A DNA stretch of 64,000 nucleotides, from positions 43,627 through 107,626 of the forward strand of contig JANSYM010000011.1 in the NCBI GenBank assembly GCA_024742355.1, given 5' to 3'. Every line of letters starts with the position of its first letter. Positions within the stretch are counted from its first letter, which is position 1. This DNA comes from Hyphomonadaceae bacterium (GTDB lineage: Bacteria; Pseudomonadota; Alphaproteobacteria; Caulobacterales; Hyphomonadaceae). The notes below the pieces were generated by a model. The model was given only the letters and a program-made list of their open reading frames with translations. It was not told where the DNA came from and did not search any database. Below, piece by piece: positions 17,201 to 25,148 of the stretch. The translations under genes were made by a program, and so were the position numbers.

Positions 17201-19320
17201 TCGCCGCGCTGAATATCAACACCGGCCCAACGCGAGATCGCGACATTTCGGGTCGCCGACAGGTCCTTGCCGGAGAAATTCAGGCCTGAAACAGCCTGTC
17301 CGTTCAGGGTCAGGGAGACTTTCTGTCTTGGTTCATGAACAAGACCCAGATTGACCGAGCGTCCTGCCGGACTTTGCCCAATCCGGGGATAAGCCCAAGC
17401 AAATGTCGCTTCGGACTGCGCGTTCAACCAGGTTTCGTCGAACAGATCTTCATCGCGCGATTTCGATTCAATCACGTCCACTTCGGTTTTGGCGACGCCT
17501 ATGCGCCGCAAATAGAAGTTTGCGCGCCAGATCGTGCCGCCTTGTGCATCGACGAACTTTGACAATGCGCTCCCGGCATAACGTGTATTTTCTTCGCAGA
17601 CGATTGGTTCGTATCCTGGAGGCAGCGTTGCCGCATCGACTTGAACCACATGCGTACCTGGACGAACGCCCTCGAAATGGAACAGGCCATCCGCGTCGGT
17701 GACAACATATCGACCGGTTTCCATGTACAAGCGTACACCCGCGACGCCGGCACCGTCTTCAATCGTGCGGGCCCATTCCTCATCAGGGCGACAAGCGGCC
17801 TCAGCGACGCGTCCGACAATGGTCAGACGCGAGGTCAGGAAGTCTTCCTCAATCTGAACGGCGGCCTCGGCAGCATTGGACAGTGGTGCGCCGCTCGGAC
17901 TGATGGCCACAACGTGATTGACCGCTTCCCCGAGTTGCGCCCTTGGCCCCACCGATGCGAGATAGGTCAGCTCGATCCGCTCACCGGGAGGCAGCAAGCC
18001 ACCGACAAAGGTCAGATCGCGGCCATCTGGATCGATGGCTGGGTCCGGAATTTGCACGCCCGAGAGGCGCGACGATCCTGCGACATAACGAAAACCAGCA
18101 GGCAGCGTGTCTTTCAACCGAACCGGCGCTGGCAAGGTCGCGGCGTTCTCGAGTTCGATCGTGTAACCGACAAAGTCACCGACCGACGCTTGCGCTTCGA
18201 AAGCCTGCTTGCGGACAATCAGGTCGCTATTGGGGTCCAGAGGGATATCAAGATTGAGCGGGCCGGATGTCGTGACCGTGAAAGTGCCTGCATATGATGC
18301 CTGCGTCCAGATATCGAATGGCGCGTTTGGCAGGGCCTCGAAATCGGCTGCGACCCGAGCGGACGGATAAGCATAGCCAGTCGGCGCCTCGACCAGGATT
18401 TGATAGGTTCCCGGGGTCAGGACCGGGAAGAAGAAAGCGCCAGTCTGAGTTGGATAAGTTTTTCCGGACGAATCGGTGACGGGCTTACTCGTCAGTACCG
18501 TCGATGGTGCCGTGCCGAGACCGTCAATGCCAAGCACCTGCGCCGGCAAGCCCGTATCTACATCTATAATTGTGACGGAGACATCGCTGAGCAGTTCGCC
18601 GGTCAAGCTGTCGAACACGCGGCCGAATGGATCGACAAGCGCGGTATCGACCGACACTTCCGTGGCATCAAACACGTCGACATAGGTCGCCGTCAACAGA
18701 CTGTCCTGGGGTGCCGACAAGGTCTCGTCGAAAACCGCGGATGCTTCGGCCGAGCTTGGGAAGAAGCCATAAAAATGGCCGGAATTCGGACCATCCTCGT
18801 AAAGACGCAGCACGATTGTGTCGCCGCCATCGGTTTCGACCGTAATCACAACGGTTTCGATACGGCTTGGGTCTCCGTTCTGACCAAGATCAATGACACG
18901 CACGACCATAGTCTCGCCCGGCACATAGGTCTCGGCGGCGACCAGGTCGACACGCGTGGCGGGGTCTGTCGCGGCGTCCCCCGGCAAAGTGCCGCGATCC
19001 AGGGCAATGAACGACCCGCTTAGTTCGCCTGATGGACTGTGATCAGCACCGTTCAATTGCACCGAAAGGCCATCCGGCGCGTTCTGGACGATGCGGAAGA
19101 ATTCGATTTCAGACGGTGTGGTGCGCGCTTCAATGATAAACGCCGCTTCATTGGTTTGCTGGACGACCGATCCCGAGCTTGAATCCTGACTGACCGTGGC
19201 CACATTGGTGACCCGGTCGCCGAGATCGGCAAATGCCGGAAAGGCACACGCGACAAAGAGCACACTCGCCAGAACGAGCGCGAACAACGCGTCAAAGATC
19301 TGCTTCCGCCCGAAGCCCAT
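14257..19320 (-). CDS. Very large DUF11-domain outer-membrane protein with predicted C-terminal beta-barrel
   Basis: This 1687-residue protein has a signal peptide (cleavage expected after Ala31, AFPAFA). Visible regions in order are: N-terminal beta-rich domains with gas-vesicle-unlike, surface-protein composition; a DUF11 repeat near residues 370-490 (DLIVRKQAFEAQASVGDFVGYTIELEN type); a carboxypeptidase-regulatory/SdrD-B-like module near 510-570 (GVAGVRLYMETGRYVVTDADG type) flanked by two cysteines; more Ig-like sheets; and from roughly residue 890 to the end a long series of alternating amphipathic strands with aromatic ends (for example LYGDRTWQ, YVKLEKNTFQALFGDYETG), as in large outer-membrane barrels. 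Function is unknown; surface display or polymer export is plausible. A GGAG precedes the ATG. No transfer signs in codon use. Confidence 0.8.
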   Translation of the reverse strand: MGFGRKQIFDALFALVLASVLFVACAFPAFADLGDRVTNVATVSQDSSSGSVVQQTNEAAFIIEARTTPSEIEFFRIVQNAPDGLSVQLNGADHSPSGELSGSFIALDRGTLPGDAATDPATRVDLVAAETYVPGETMVVRVIDLGQNGDPSRIETVVITVETDGGDTIVLRLYEDGPNSGHFYGFFPSSAEASAVFDETLSAPQDSLLTATYVDVFDATEVSVDTALVDPFGRVFDSLTGELLSDVSVTIIDVDTGLPAQVLGIDGLGTAPSTVLTSKPVTDSSGKTYPTQTGAFFFPVLTPGTYQILVEAPTGYAYPSARVAADFEALPNAPFDIWTQASYAGTFTVTTSGPLNLDIPLDPNSDLIVRKQAFEAQASVGDFVGYTIELENAATLPAPVRLKDTLPAGFRYVAGSSRLSGVQIPDPAIDPDGRDLTFVGGLLPPGERIELTYLASVGPRAQLGEAVNHVVAISPSGAPLSNAAEAAVQIEEDFLTSRLTIVGRVAEAACRPDEEWARTIEDGAGVAGVRLYMETGRYVVTDADGLFHFEGVRPGTHVVQVDAATLPPGYEPIVCEENTRYAGSALSKFVDAQGGTIWRANFYLRRIGVAKTEVDVIESKSRDEDLFDETWLNAQSEATFAWAYPRIGQSPAGRSVNLGLVHEPRQKVSLTLNGQAVSGLNFSGKDLSATRNVAISRWAGVDIQRGENTFTARLYDENGVELETLTRSVWFVDEVARARLVDDQSIAVADGRTKPVIAVRLEDGAGHPVHEGRIVEISVAAPYRLAQEAEEEFEAPVDAGFSAVSGIRVGADGIALVELEPTLDSGRARLEVQLADGSVEEIDIWLESEKRDWIVVGVAEAEGMSTRFADADDPDINRKMADGRLAFFAKGVVKGDWLLTIAVDTAKRRGDADGEIFDEIDPNAYYTLYGDRTWQHNNAESRYPVYVKLEKNTFQALFGDYETGFTETDLGRYARRLSGLKADYESETLTVTAFASQTNQTFVKDELAADGTSGPFRLRSAPLVRSSEVISVETRDRFRADQVLAVRRYNRYVDYDIDYTTGEIFFRQPVDASDAALNPNVIVIDYETSEAGERGITAGLRAATRLADGKVQTGITLVHEEDGASQGFDGSRLAAADLTVTVDESTEIRAEVATTEANTELGDMSGDAVLIEATRRTEKLSMTGYYRQETEGFGLGQQASNTSALRRIGAQISAEIGVQEIEGSNDRSVRRVEAQAYRETNLSQGAQRTVADALVTQDSQTFGASIGLRAVAEEYDSEDDDRRSVLLLAGLRKTFLDQGLTVSAVWEEPLNQVGANDEATLFPGRTVLGLDKTLGKTATLNLRHEITNGDHASGQNTVAGITWEPRGGTQIRAGADMLTQESARRIGATVGVDQVWQVNDAWTLSGGLARRANVDGGDAPLEVAPDAAFGPLEDGVRSPLTQSEQYTSAYLGAGFQIDGMAASGRIEARDSTSGKRLVAVLGGAREITKTLSFSAAARQQKESLTDQANRKQTDLRIGAAWRPRGEGVVVLNRFDYGHMKEDGVQNRSKLVNNLAVNAMVSKRTQLSIYHGVKHVETDFNGASASGFTHLIGGEVRHDVTKKFDLGFHATWTSGDASSTQAWSYGPSIGFSPEKNVWISVGWNASGFDDDDFEAAKYKQEGPYIKLRAKFDQNTIKALVEDLGLGAN

Positions 19321-19533
19321 CCCCTTATCTCCACCATCGTGCGGCTAACCTCTTTGGGTCGGTCCGCGCTCTTAAAATCAGGTCGGTCTGATGCCGCCTT
19401 ATGGAGAGACGCTATCGGTTTATGGTTAGGATCGGATTTGAGCGATCGATGAAATTTGATCTATCTGCCTGGAAATCCCCTGTTTTCATGAGGTTTATGC
19501 AGATGAAACGGCCGTCAAAGCGGTAAATACGAA

Positions 19534-19566
19534 AAAGCCCCGGGCGTCAGGAACGCCCGGGGCTTT
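19534..19566 (-). terminator. Strong rho-independent terminator downstream of the short DUF11 gene
   Basis: Arms GCCCCGGGCG (19537-19546) and CGCCCGGGGC (19554-19563) pair perfectly, extended by one T-A and by AAA/TTT flanks. Read on the minus strand, the stem ends in a T-run. It lies 20 bases past the stop of the 415-residue DUF11 gene and separates it from the large DUF11 gene. Confidence 0.85.
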
Positions 19567-19587
19567 ATCAATTAGTTGCGTTGCGCG

Positions 19588-20835
19588 CTATTTCACTTCA
19601 GCGCGAATGAGGATCTGTCCGACCTCGCCCGCGGCAAGCACGGCATCGGACAACTGGATCACGCATGTGGTCGCGCCATCGCAATTGCTGTCGGCTGGCG
19701 TACTCGGCACGCTAAGGACCGGACCGGCCCCCGCGACGCCTGTATCGTCAGCGAATCCAGTCGTCGTCGTGGTCGCGAGCGATGCCGCGATGAAGTTGAC
19801 TTCCGCGGGCAGAATATCATCAATGACCAGGTTCGTGGCCGTGGCGGTCGCACCATTGTTCTGAACCTGGATGACATATTCCACACAAGAACCCGGAACC
19901 GCTTTGGCGCCGGCCACCGCGGTGGCGGTTGCGCAATCGGTGAGCGCCACGAATGGGTCCGCGATATCTGGCTCCTTGACCACAGTCACTGTTTTGGATG
20001 CAGCGAGACTCGCCGCTTCGACCTGGATAATACCGGTCGCTGCGTACAAACCATCCGCGTCGCCAGCCGCCTCGGCCGCTGCCACGCCCGTACTATCAGC
20101 CAGAACGTTCTGAGCCGAGCCCGTGAGCACGTTCGCACCGCCAGTGGCTGTGGTCACCGCGGCTGGGGTTGCAGAAGCCTCATTGAGGAACGCCGCCGGG
20201 TCGCGGGCTTCCGCAACCAGCGTGACATCGTCAGTGAACGTGTCCGCCACCGAAGCGTCGATCGAACCCTGCACCTGGACAAAGACCAGAACACCTTTCG
20301 GGACGTCGGCGGTAATGAAAGCCGAGCCTGCGGCCGTGCCAATCGGCGTCTGCGTGATGGTCGTGTATGCGCCATCATCCGCCGTTCCGTTATCATTGGC
20401 ATCGACCAGGTAGCGCACGACCAGAGACGTCGCATCGAATGTCGAAGCGCCTGAGTCCAGATCATCGATCGAGAATGAGTAAGCCGACGTATCATTGCCT
20501 TCATTGAGCACTTCAAACGTCAGTGTCGCGTTTGTGTTCGGCGCTGAGGTCAGCGTCGAATTGGTCGCGGTCACGATCAGATCCACTTTACGGTCAACCG
20601 TGAATACAGTTGGCGCACCCTGCACCACAGCTCCCACCGGGGGACTGACATTGTCATTGGTGATGACAGGTTGCGCCGTCCCGGAGACGCTATAGCTCAA
20701 CTCGAATGTGTTGGAGACCGAAACACCGGCTTCAGTCAGATTGTTTGCAGCATGTGCCGCGCTCGCCAGACCCAGGCACAGTGCCGTGGCCAGGCCGAAA
20801 CGGGAGAGAATCCCCCGCGCCCCTAGTATACTCAT
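19588..20835 (-). CDS. DUF11-type secreted surface protein
   Basis: This 415-residue protein has a signal peptide (hydrophobic core then ASAAHAAN) and a beta-rich mature part low in charge and rich in Thr, Ala, Val and Asn. A segment near the middle-to-end (SKTVTVVKEPDIADP, followed by PGSCVEYVIQVQNNGATATATNLVIDDILPAE) matches the DUF11/conserved-repeat consensus of bacterial surface proteins. The ATG at 20835 has a GGAG 9-12 bases upstream; a TTG at 20850 is the only longer option. The gene sits just upstream of the giant DUF11 barrel protein on the same strand, and a strong terminator separates them. A joint surface role is inferred. Confidence 0.78.
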   Translation of the reverse strand: MSILGARGILSRFGLATALCLGLASAAHAANNLTEAGVSVSNTFELSYSVSGTAQPVITNDNVSPPVGAVVQGAPTVFTVDRKVDLIVTATNSTLTSAPNTNATLTFEVLNEGNDTSAYSFSIDDLDSGASTFDATSLVVRYLVDANDNGTADDGAYTTITQTPIGTAAGSAFITADVPKGVLVFVQVQGSIDASVADTFTDDVTLVAEARDPAAFLNEASATPAAVTTATGGANVLTGSAQNVLADSTGVAAAEAAGDADGLYAATGIIQVEAASLAASKTVTVVKEPDIADPFVALTDCATATAVAGAKAVPGSCVEYVIQVQNNGATATATNLVIDDILPAEVNFIAASLATTTTTGFADDTGVAGAGPVLSVPSTPADSNCDGATTCVIQLSDAVLAAGEVGQILIRAEVK

Positions 20836-20936
20836 TTTCGCCCGCTCCAATTATATTTTATAAAGCGAGTGCATTGTTCCATATGTCCGTTAACAGGACG
20901 CAAAAATGGCTGCAGCCTGAGATTCCGGGCAGGGGA

Positions 20937-21437
20937 TTATCGGCAGATCGAGGCGGCTCGATCGATCGCATTCGACGACCCGGATAGCGAGAAATGATAG
21001 GTGACGCGCGTGTTTCGCGCCGACGTTGCCTCTACTCTGAGCTCGCTGCCGCGCTTCAATTGCCGCACCAGTGGCGCATCGTCATTGTCTTGCGCAAACG
21101 CCTCGCGGCCAACACCGAAGAGCGACCAGTCGGCTCGGCCGATCCTGGCCTTGCCGGGCAGATCACCGCGCAGCTCATATCCGACTTTGAGACTCGGTTG
21201 ATTGCGCGCCTTGCCGGATCGCCAATTCGACACATAGAACCAGACATCGCCATGGTCAGCCGAACGCGGCGCCTTGTCGGTGGCTTGTGTCGCAGCATAG
21301 CAGAGACGCTCACCGCCGACGTCTTCAGTGAATACAACCCAGTCCGAATATTGTCGCACGACGCTGGGCGCCGCCGACGCCGTCATGGATCCAAACATTG
21401 CAAGAGTGCCCAAAACGGCCATAGCGCGGCGCAACAT
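20937..21437 (-). CDS. Invasion-associated locus B (IalB)-like periplasmic protein
   Basis: This 166-residue protein has a clear signal peptide (MTASAAPS end) and a mature region resembling the IalB family: a DWVVFTEDVGGERLCYAAT start, DVWFYVSNW strand and a C-terminal Cys that could pair with the first. IalB proteins are small exported alphaproteobacterial proteins named from Bartonella; outside pathogens their role is unknown. A good ribosome binding site (GGGAGAG) precedes the ATG. It is divergent from the ECF sigma gene, with about 100-180 bases between, and so may share a regulatory region with it. Confidence 0.75.
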   Translation of the reverse strand: MLRRAMAVLGTLAMFGSMTASAAPSVVRQYSDWVVFTEDVGGERLCYAATQATDKAPRSADHGDVWFYVSNWRSGKARNQPSLKVGYELRGDLPGKARIGRADWSLFGVGREAFAQDNDDAPLVRQLKRGSELRVEATSARNTRVTYHFSLSGSSNAIDRAASICR

Positions 21438-21617
21438 ATAAACTCTCCCATACGCAATAAGATATCTGGCTTTGTGCGAGATTCTTCTGTAACAGTCTTA
21501 GGGCTGAAATAAGACAATGCAGATTAACGGGCGATTATGAACGCGTTGTATCGCGTCAGTTGCACGGATGATCAGAAATGCGCTTTATGCGAGTGGGAAG
21601 CTAAACAGGGGACATGC

Positions 21618-22196
21618 GTGTCCATCGAAATGACCGGAACCGATGTGACCGAACGGGATCGATTGGCCGATTGCGTTGAGCAAATTGCGCAGTCCCGGTC
21701 GCGCGCGGCGTTCTCTGAAATCTTCGCCTATTTTGCGCCGCGCCTGAAAAGCTATCTCATCCGCCTCGGCAGCGAAGCTTCAAGCGCGGAAGAGATTATG
21801 CAGGAAGTGATGCTGAACGTGTGGCGCAAAGCGGCGCAATATGATCGTCGCCAGGCCTCCGTCTCGACCTGGATATTCCGCATCGCCCGCAATCGCCGGA
21901 TCGACACGCTTCGCCGCCTCAACAAGCCAGAGCTGGATGCCGAGGACCCGATGTTGCGCCCGGCTGAAGCCGAACAACCCGACGTCACCGTCAACCGCAC
22001 TCAGATCGAATCTCAGGTCCGGGGCGCCATGGAATCGCTGCCCGAGGAACAGCTCGTGCTCTTGCAGGCAGCCTTTTATGATGGGCTTTCGCACTCAGAG
22101 ATTGCCAAAAAGTTCGACTTGCCGCTGGGCACGGTAAAGTCACGCATTCGCCTGGCTTTCCTGCGTTTGCGCGGATCATTGGAACGCGATCAATGA
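21618..22196 (+). CDS. ECF-type RNA polymerase sigma factor (RpoE/ECF11-like)
   Basis: This about 192-residue protein has sigma region 2 (AFSEIFAYFAPRLKSYL through EEIMQEVMLNVWRKA and TWIFRIARNRRIDTLRR) and region 4 (LPEEQ, GLSHSEIAKKFDLPLGTVKSRIRLAFLRLR). The pattern resembles the RpoE factors paired with ChrR anti-sigma proteins that respond to singlet oxygen or related stress. I chose the GTG at 21618 because AGGGGA lies 6-7 bases before it; an ATG at 21630 or 21537 is also possible, the latter adding a Cys-rich stretch unlike the family. The next gene encodes a ChrR-like protein, supporting the class. Confidence 0.9.
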   Translation: MSIEMTGTDVTERDRLADCVEQIAQSRSRAAFSEIFAYFAPRLKSYLIRLGSEASSAEEIMQEVMLNVWRKAAQYDRRQASVSTWIFRIARNRRIDTLRRLNKPELDAEDPMLRPAEAEQPDVTVNRTQIESQVRGAMESLPEEQLVLLQAAFYDGLSHSEIAKKFDLPLGTVKSRIRLAFLRLRGSLERDQ

Positions 22197-22295
22197 TTCG
22201 ATCGCCGCAATCTGGAGCTGCATTTGCTTGACGATAACCTCAATCCGCCAATATCGGCCTATGAGCGAACGAATTTCTAGGAGCGTTGCGAGCCA

Positions 22296-22967
22296 ATGGG
22301 CAAACCGCAATTGATTGATTTCGGAGAAGTGTATTCCAGCTATGCAGCTGGTTGCCTGGACCCTGCATTCTGCCTGTTGGTGGAAACACAAGCGGCGCTG
22401 CGCCCGGATGTCGGTCGCGCCGTGGCGAGAGCCGAGGCGATTGCAGGTATATTCCTGGAAACAGAAGACGCCGCGACCCTCAGCGAAGGGGCGGCTGCAA
22501 AAGCTCTGGCGATGATAGATGCCTATGAGGCCGACGAGGCGCCCTCAGCCGCCGCAATCCATCAGGCCAGCGAAGGGCTCGATGAGATCCTGTCCCTGCC
22601 CGAGCCGCTTCGTGACACCGCGTTGCAATCGTTCCAGACGAATAAGTGGCAAAGCCTGACCCGCGGCATTCGACGGCTCAAGCTGGAGGCTGACAGTCAG
22701 GCCGAGATTGAGCTCTACCGAATCGAACCCGGTTGCACGGTCCCGCGCCACAGCCACAAAGGCAGCGAGTTCACTTTGGTCGTCTCCGGCGGTTTCTCGG
22801 ATGAAAGCGGCCGTTTCGGACCGGGCGATATCAGCGTCAAAGGACCGGAAGACACGCACCAGCCAACAGGCGACATGGACGGGGTCTGCTTTGCCCTCGC
22901 CGTGCGCGATGGCGGATTGAAATTTACTGGAATGATAGGGCTGGTACAGCGCCTGATCGGTCAATAA
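22296..22967 (+). CDS. ChrR-type anti-sigma factor with cupin domain, zinc ligands of the anti-sigma domain missing
   Basis: This 223-residue protein follows the ECF gene and shows the ChrR layout: an N-terminal helical anti-sigma domain (about residues 1-90) and a C-terminal cupin (about 125-215). In known ChrR proteins the anti-sigma domain binds zinc through a His followed by HxxxCxxC. Here those last three positions read Gln32, Arg36 and Val39, and the N-terminal His is absent. The cupin metal site looks intact: His152, His154, Glu158 and His188. A TAGGAG lies before the ATG. It probably still binds the sigma factor, but with altered chemistry; this is inference. Confidence 0.85.
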   Translation: MGKPQLIDFGEVYSSYAAGCLDPAFCLLVETQAALRPDVGRAVARAEAIAGIFLETEDAATLSEGAAAKALAMIDAYEADEAPSAAAIHQASEGLDEILSLPEPLRDTALQSFQTNKWQSLTRGIRRLKLEADSQAEIELYRIEPGCTVPRHSHKGSEFTLVVSGGFSDESGRFGPGDISVKGPEDTHQPTGDMDGVCFALAVRDGGLKFTGMIGLVQRLIGQ

Positions 22968-23306
22968 TCACCGCACGATATCAAATTTTCGGGTCTCGAA
23001 CACACTCAGCACCTGCGTGAGATCCCGCCCGCGTTTAAGGATCTGACCTTGTGCGCCCAGTACGGCATAGGCGCCCTGCATGCGCGCCAGAGCAGGGGTC
23101 TTGAGAATCGTCCAGTTGGGGTTTTCCGTGTGTTGCTTGAAAATTGCGAAGACAGCCTGGTCCTTGTGCGCGCCGATGGCATAGTCCCTGGCTTGTCCCG
23201 ACATCACCAATCGCCCGTAAACATCCAGGATTGTACTCATCTCATCGCGCTGGAACGCAATCTTCGCCTGGGCGGTTTTTTTTCTGAGAGGTGTAACTTG
23301 AGTCAT
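22968..23306 (-). CDS. DUF2794 domain-containing protein
   Basis: This 112-residue protein matches DUF2794, a family restricted to alphaproteobacteria with no known function: FQRDEMSTILDVYGRLVMSGQARDYAIG near the start, then AVFAIFKQHTENPNWTILKTP and QGQILKRGRDLTQVL. It is predicted soluble with no signal. Its stop codon directly abuts the stop of the convergent anti-sigma gene without any intergenic base and without a terminator. A small inverted repeat (AGGGCA, 4 bases, TGCCCT) lies about 55 bases upstream of its start. Confidence 0.9.
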   Translation of the reverse strand: MTQVTPLRKKTAQAKIAFQRDEMSTILDVYGRLVMSGQARDYAIGAHKDQAVFAIFKQHTENPNWTILKTPALARMQGAYAVLGAQGQILKRGRDLTQVLSVFETRKFDIVR

Positions 23307-23661
23307 GTAGTTAATATTCGGGACAGATCTTTCCTGAGTGACGTAATTTTAATGCAGAATAGGGCAGTTTTGCCCTAATCATGCCTTGTATCGACCACCG
23401 ATTACGATCAGTTTGCAATTGTCGGGCGGCGAAGTCTAGCAGTCATTCCGGACCCATCAGCCCCCCCAGCCCCCCGGGGCGACTGTTTTTGGCCGCTCGA
23501 CACTTAATCCCTTCACAATTTTTGCTTCCAATCCAGCGGCATGCAGGCGCATAGTCTTGCGCATGAACGGAAATTTAGCTGCACTGTCTTGGTGATCCCT
23601 TTACTGGCCAGCTCTAACGAATGACGCTAGCCCGTCCCGGGACAATCATTGTGATGATCTG
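23307..23661. other. 355-base divergent intergenic region, no gene seen
   Basis: This region separates the starts of DUF2794 (minus) and the ABC operon (plus), so it should hold both promoters. Visible elements are an inverted repeat AGGGCA-GTTT-TGCCCT at 23361-23376 and a C-rich run (C7 at 23461-23467 and C6 at 23470-23475, followed by GGGG). I see no convincing -35/-10 pair, small ORF or RNA gene. Confidence 0.5.
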
Positions 23662-24390
23662 ATGCTTGAGCTGAAAAATCTAAACAAGGCTTTCGGCGAC
23701 AATGTTGCCGTCTCTGGCCTGACCTTCAGCCTGCAAAAGGGCGAAGTCCTCGGCTTCCTCGGTCAGAATGGCGCGGGTAAATCCACCACGATGCGAATGA
23801 TTTCGGGCGCGCTTGAACCTGATTCGGGCGACGCCTTGCTAAATGGCCACTCCATCATCTCGGCCCGTCGTGAAGCCCAAAGCCAGATTGGCTATCTCCC
23901 GGAAGGCGCGCCACTCTACCAGGATATGACGCCGCTGGCCTTCCTGCGATTCATTGCTGATGCGCACGGCCTGAGCCGGGCACAGAGAAACGACTCGGTT
24001 GACCGGGTGATCGCTGACGCGCGCATCGCCAATGTCGCGCACCAGCCCATCGCGTCCCTGTCCAAGGGCTATCGCCGACGGGTTGGGTTGGCCGCTGCGC
24101 TCGTCAATGATCCTCCCATCTTGCTACTCGACGAACCAACTGACGGCCTCGACCCGATCCAGAAACGGGCGGTGCGTGCCCTGGTGGCTCGCATGGCGCC
24201 GGAGAAAGCCATCGTCATCTCCACCCATACACTCGAAGAAGTCCCGGCCATGTGTTCGCGCGTCCTGGTCATCAATAATGGTCTTATGGTCGCTGATGAC
24301 ACGCCGGAGGCCTTGGCCAAGCGCAAGCCAGGTGGGCTCGAGGAAGTGTTCATCTCGCTGGCCAATGGTCATGACGCGGGGGCGAAATGA
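23662..24390 (+). CDS. GldA-like ABC transporter ATP-binding protein
   Basis: This 242-residue ATPase energises an ABC exporter. Walker A GQNGAGKST has Lys40, the signature is LSKGYRRRVG, Walker B is ILLLDEPTDGLD, and the H-loop lies in VISTHTLEE. It is most like the GldA/ABC-2 type subunits that work with short permeases. It is the first of four genes joined by 4-base ATGA overlaps, followed by a GldF-like permease, a GldG-like protein and a DUF4340 protein. In Flavobacterium such genes are needed for gliding; in alphaproteobacteria the substrate is unknown. Confidence 0.93.
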   Translation: MLELKNLNKAFGDNVAVSGLTFSLQKGEVLGFLGQNGAGKSTTMRMISGALEPDSGDALLNGHSIISARREAQSQIGYLPEGAPLYQDMTPLAFLRFIADAHGLSRAQRNDSVDRVIADARIANVAHQPIASLSKGYRRRVGLAAALVNDPPILLLDEPTDGLDPIQKRAVRALVARMAPEKAIVISTHTLEEVPAMCSRVLVINNGLMVADDTPEALAKRKPGGLEEVFISLANGHDAGAK

Positions 24391-25148
24391 TGGACTGGCA
24401 AGGCACATTCACTGGCATCAAGGCGGCCTGGCGACGCGAGATTTCGGCCTATTTTGCGACTCCGCTGGCATATGTCTTCATCGCCATTTTCCTGCTCGTG
24501 CTCGGTGTTTTCACCTGGGATCTCTCGCGATTTTTCGACACTGGCGCCGCCGATCTCGGGCCGTTTTTCTACTGGCACCCCTGGTTGTTCATGATGTTCA
24601 TGCCGGCGCTGGCGATGCGGCTATGGGCGGAAGAAACCAATTCCGGCACGGCGGAACTGCTTCTCTCCTTGCCCGTCAATCTCCCTGGACTGGTCATTGG
24701 CAAACTGCTGGCAGCCTGGACGGTGGCCGCGTTTGCGCTGATCCTGACCTTCCCCTGGTGGATTACAGTCAACATTCTGGGCCCCGCCGACAATGCCGCG
24801 ATTGCGCTCACCTATTTTGTCAGCCTGGTCATGGCCGGATCCTATCTGGCGATCGGCGCAGCGGTGTCCGCACTCACGCGCAGCGCTGTACTGGCCTTTG
24901 TCATCGGTGTCCTGGTCGCGTTCATTCTGACGGCGGCCGGCTGGCCGCTGGTCTCGGGCGCGATCGCGGACTGGCTCGGGCCAGGTGCTGGCGACGCAGC
25001 GGCGCAATTCTCCTTTCTCACCCATTTTGAAACCGCTCAACGCGGTGTACTGGACTTTAGAGGCGTGACCTTCTTCCTCGGGTTCACGGCGCTCTGTGTC
25101 GCGCTCAACACGCTGTTCGTGGCGCAAAGACGGGCAGGTGCGCAATGA
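24387..25148 (+). CDS. GldF-like ABC-2 type permease
   Basis: This 253-residue membrane protein has about six transmembrane helices, the first at AYVFIAIFLLVLGVFTW, and the family motif MRLWAEETNSGTAELLLSLP in the cytoplasmic loop after the second helix, typical of GldF/NosY-like permeases. It should form the channel with the ATPase encoded just upstream (ATGA overlap) and is itself overlapped by 4 bases by the GldG-like gene. The transported substrate is not known. Confidence 0.9.
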   Translation: MMDWQGTFTGIKAAWRREISAYFATPLAYVFIAIFLLVLGVFTWDLSRFFDTGAADLGPFFYWHPWLFMMFMPALAMRLWAEETNSGTAELLLSLPVNLPGLVIGKLLAAWTVAAFALILTFPWWITVNILGPADNAAIALTYFVSLVMAGSYLAIGAAVSALTRSAVLAFVIGVLVAFILTAAGWPLVSGAIADWLGPGAGDAAAQFSFLTHFETAQRGVLDFRGVTFFLGFTALCVALNTLFVAQRRAGAQ

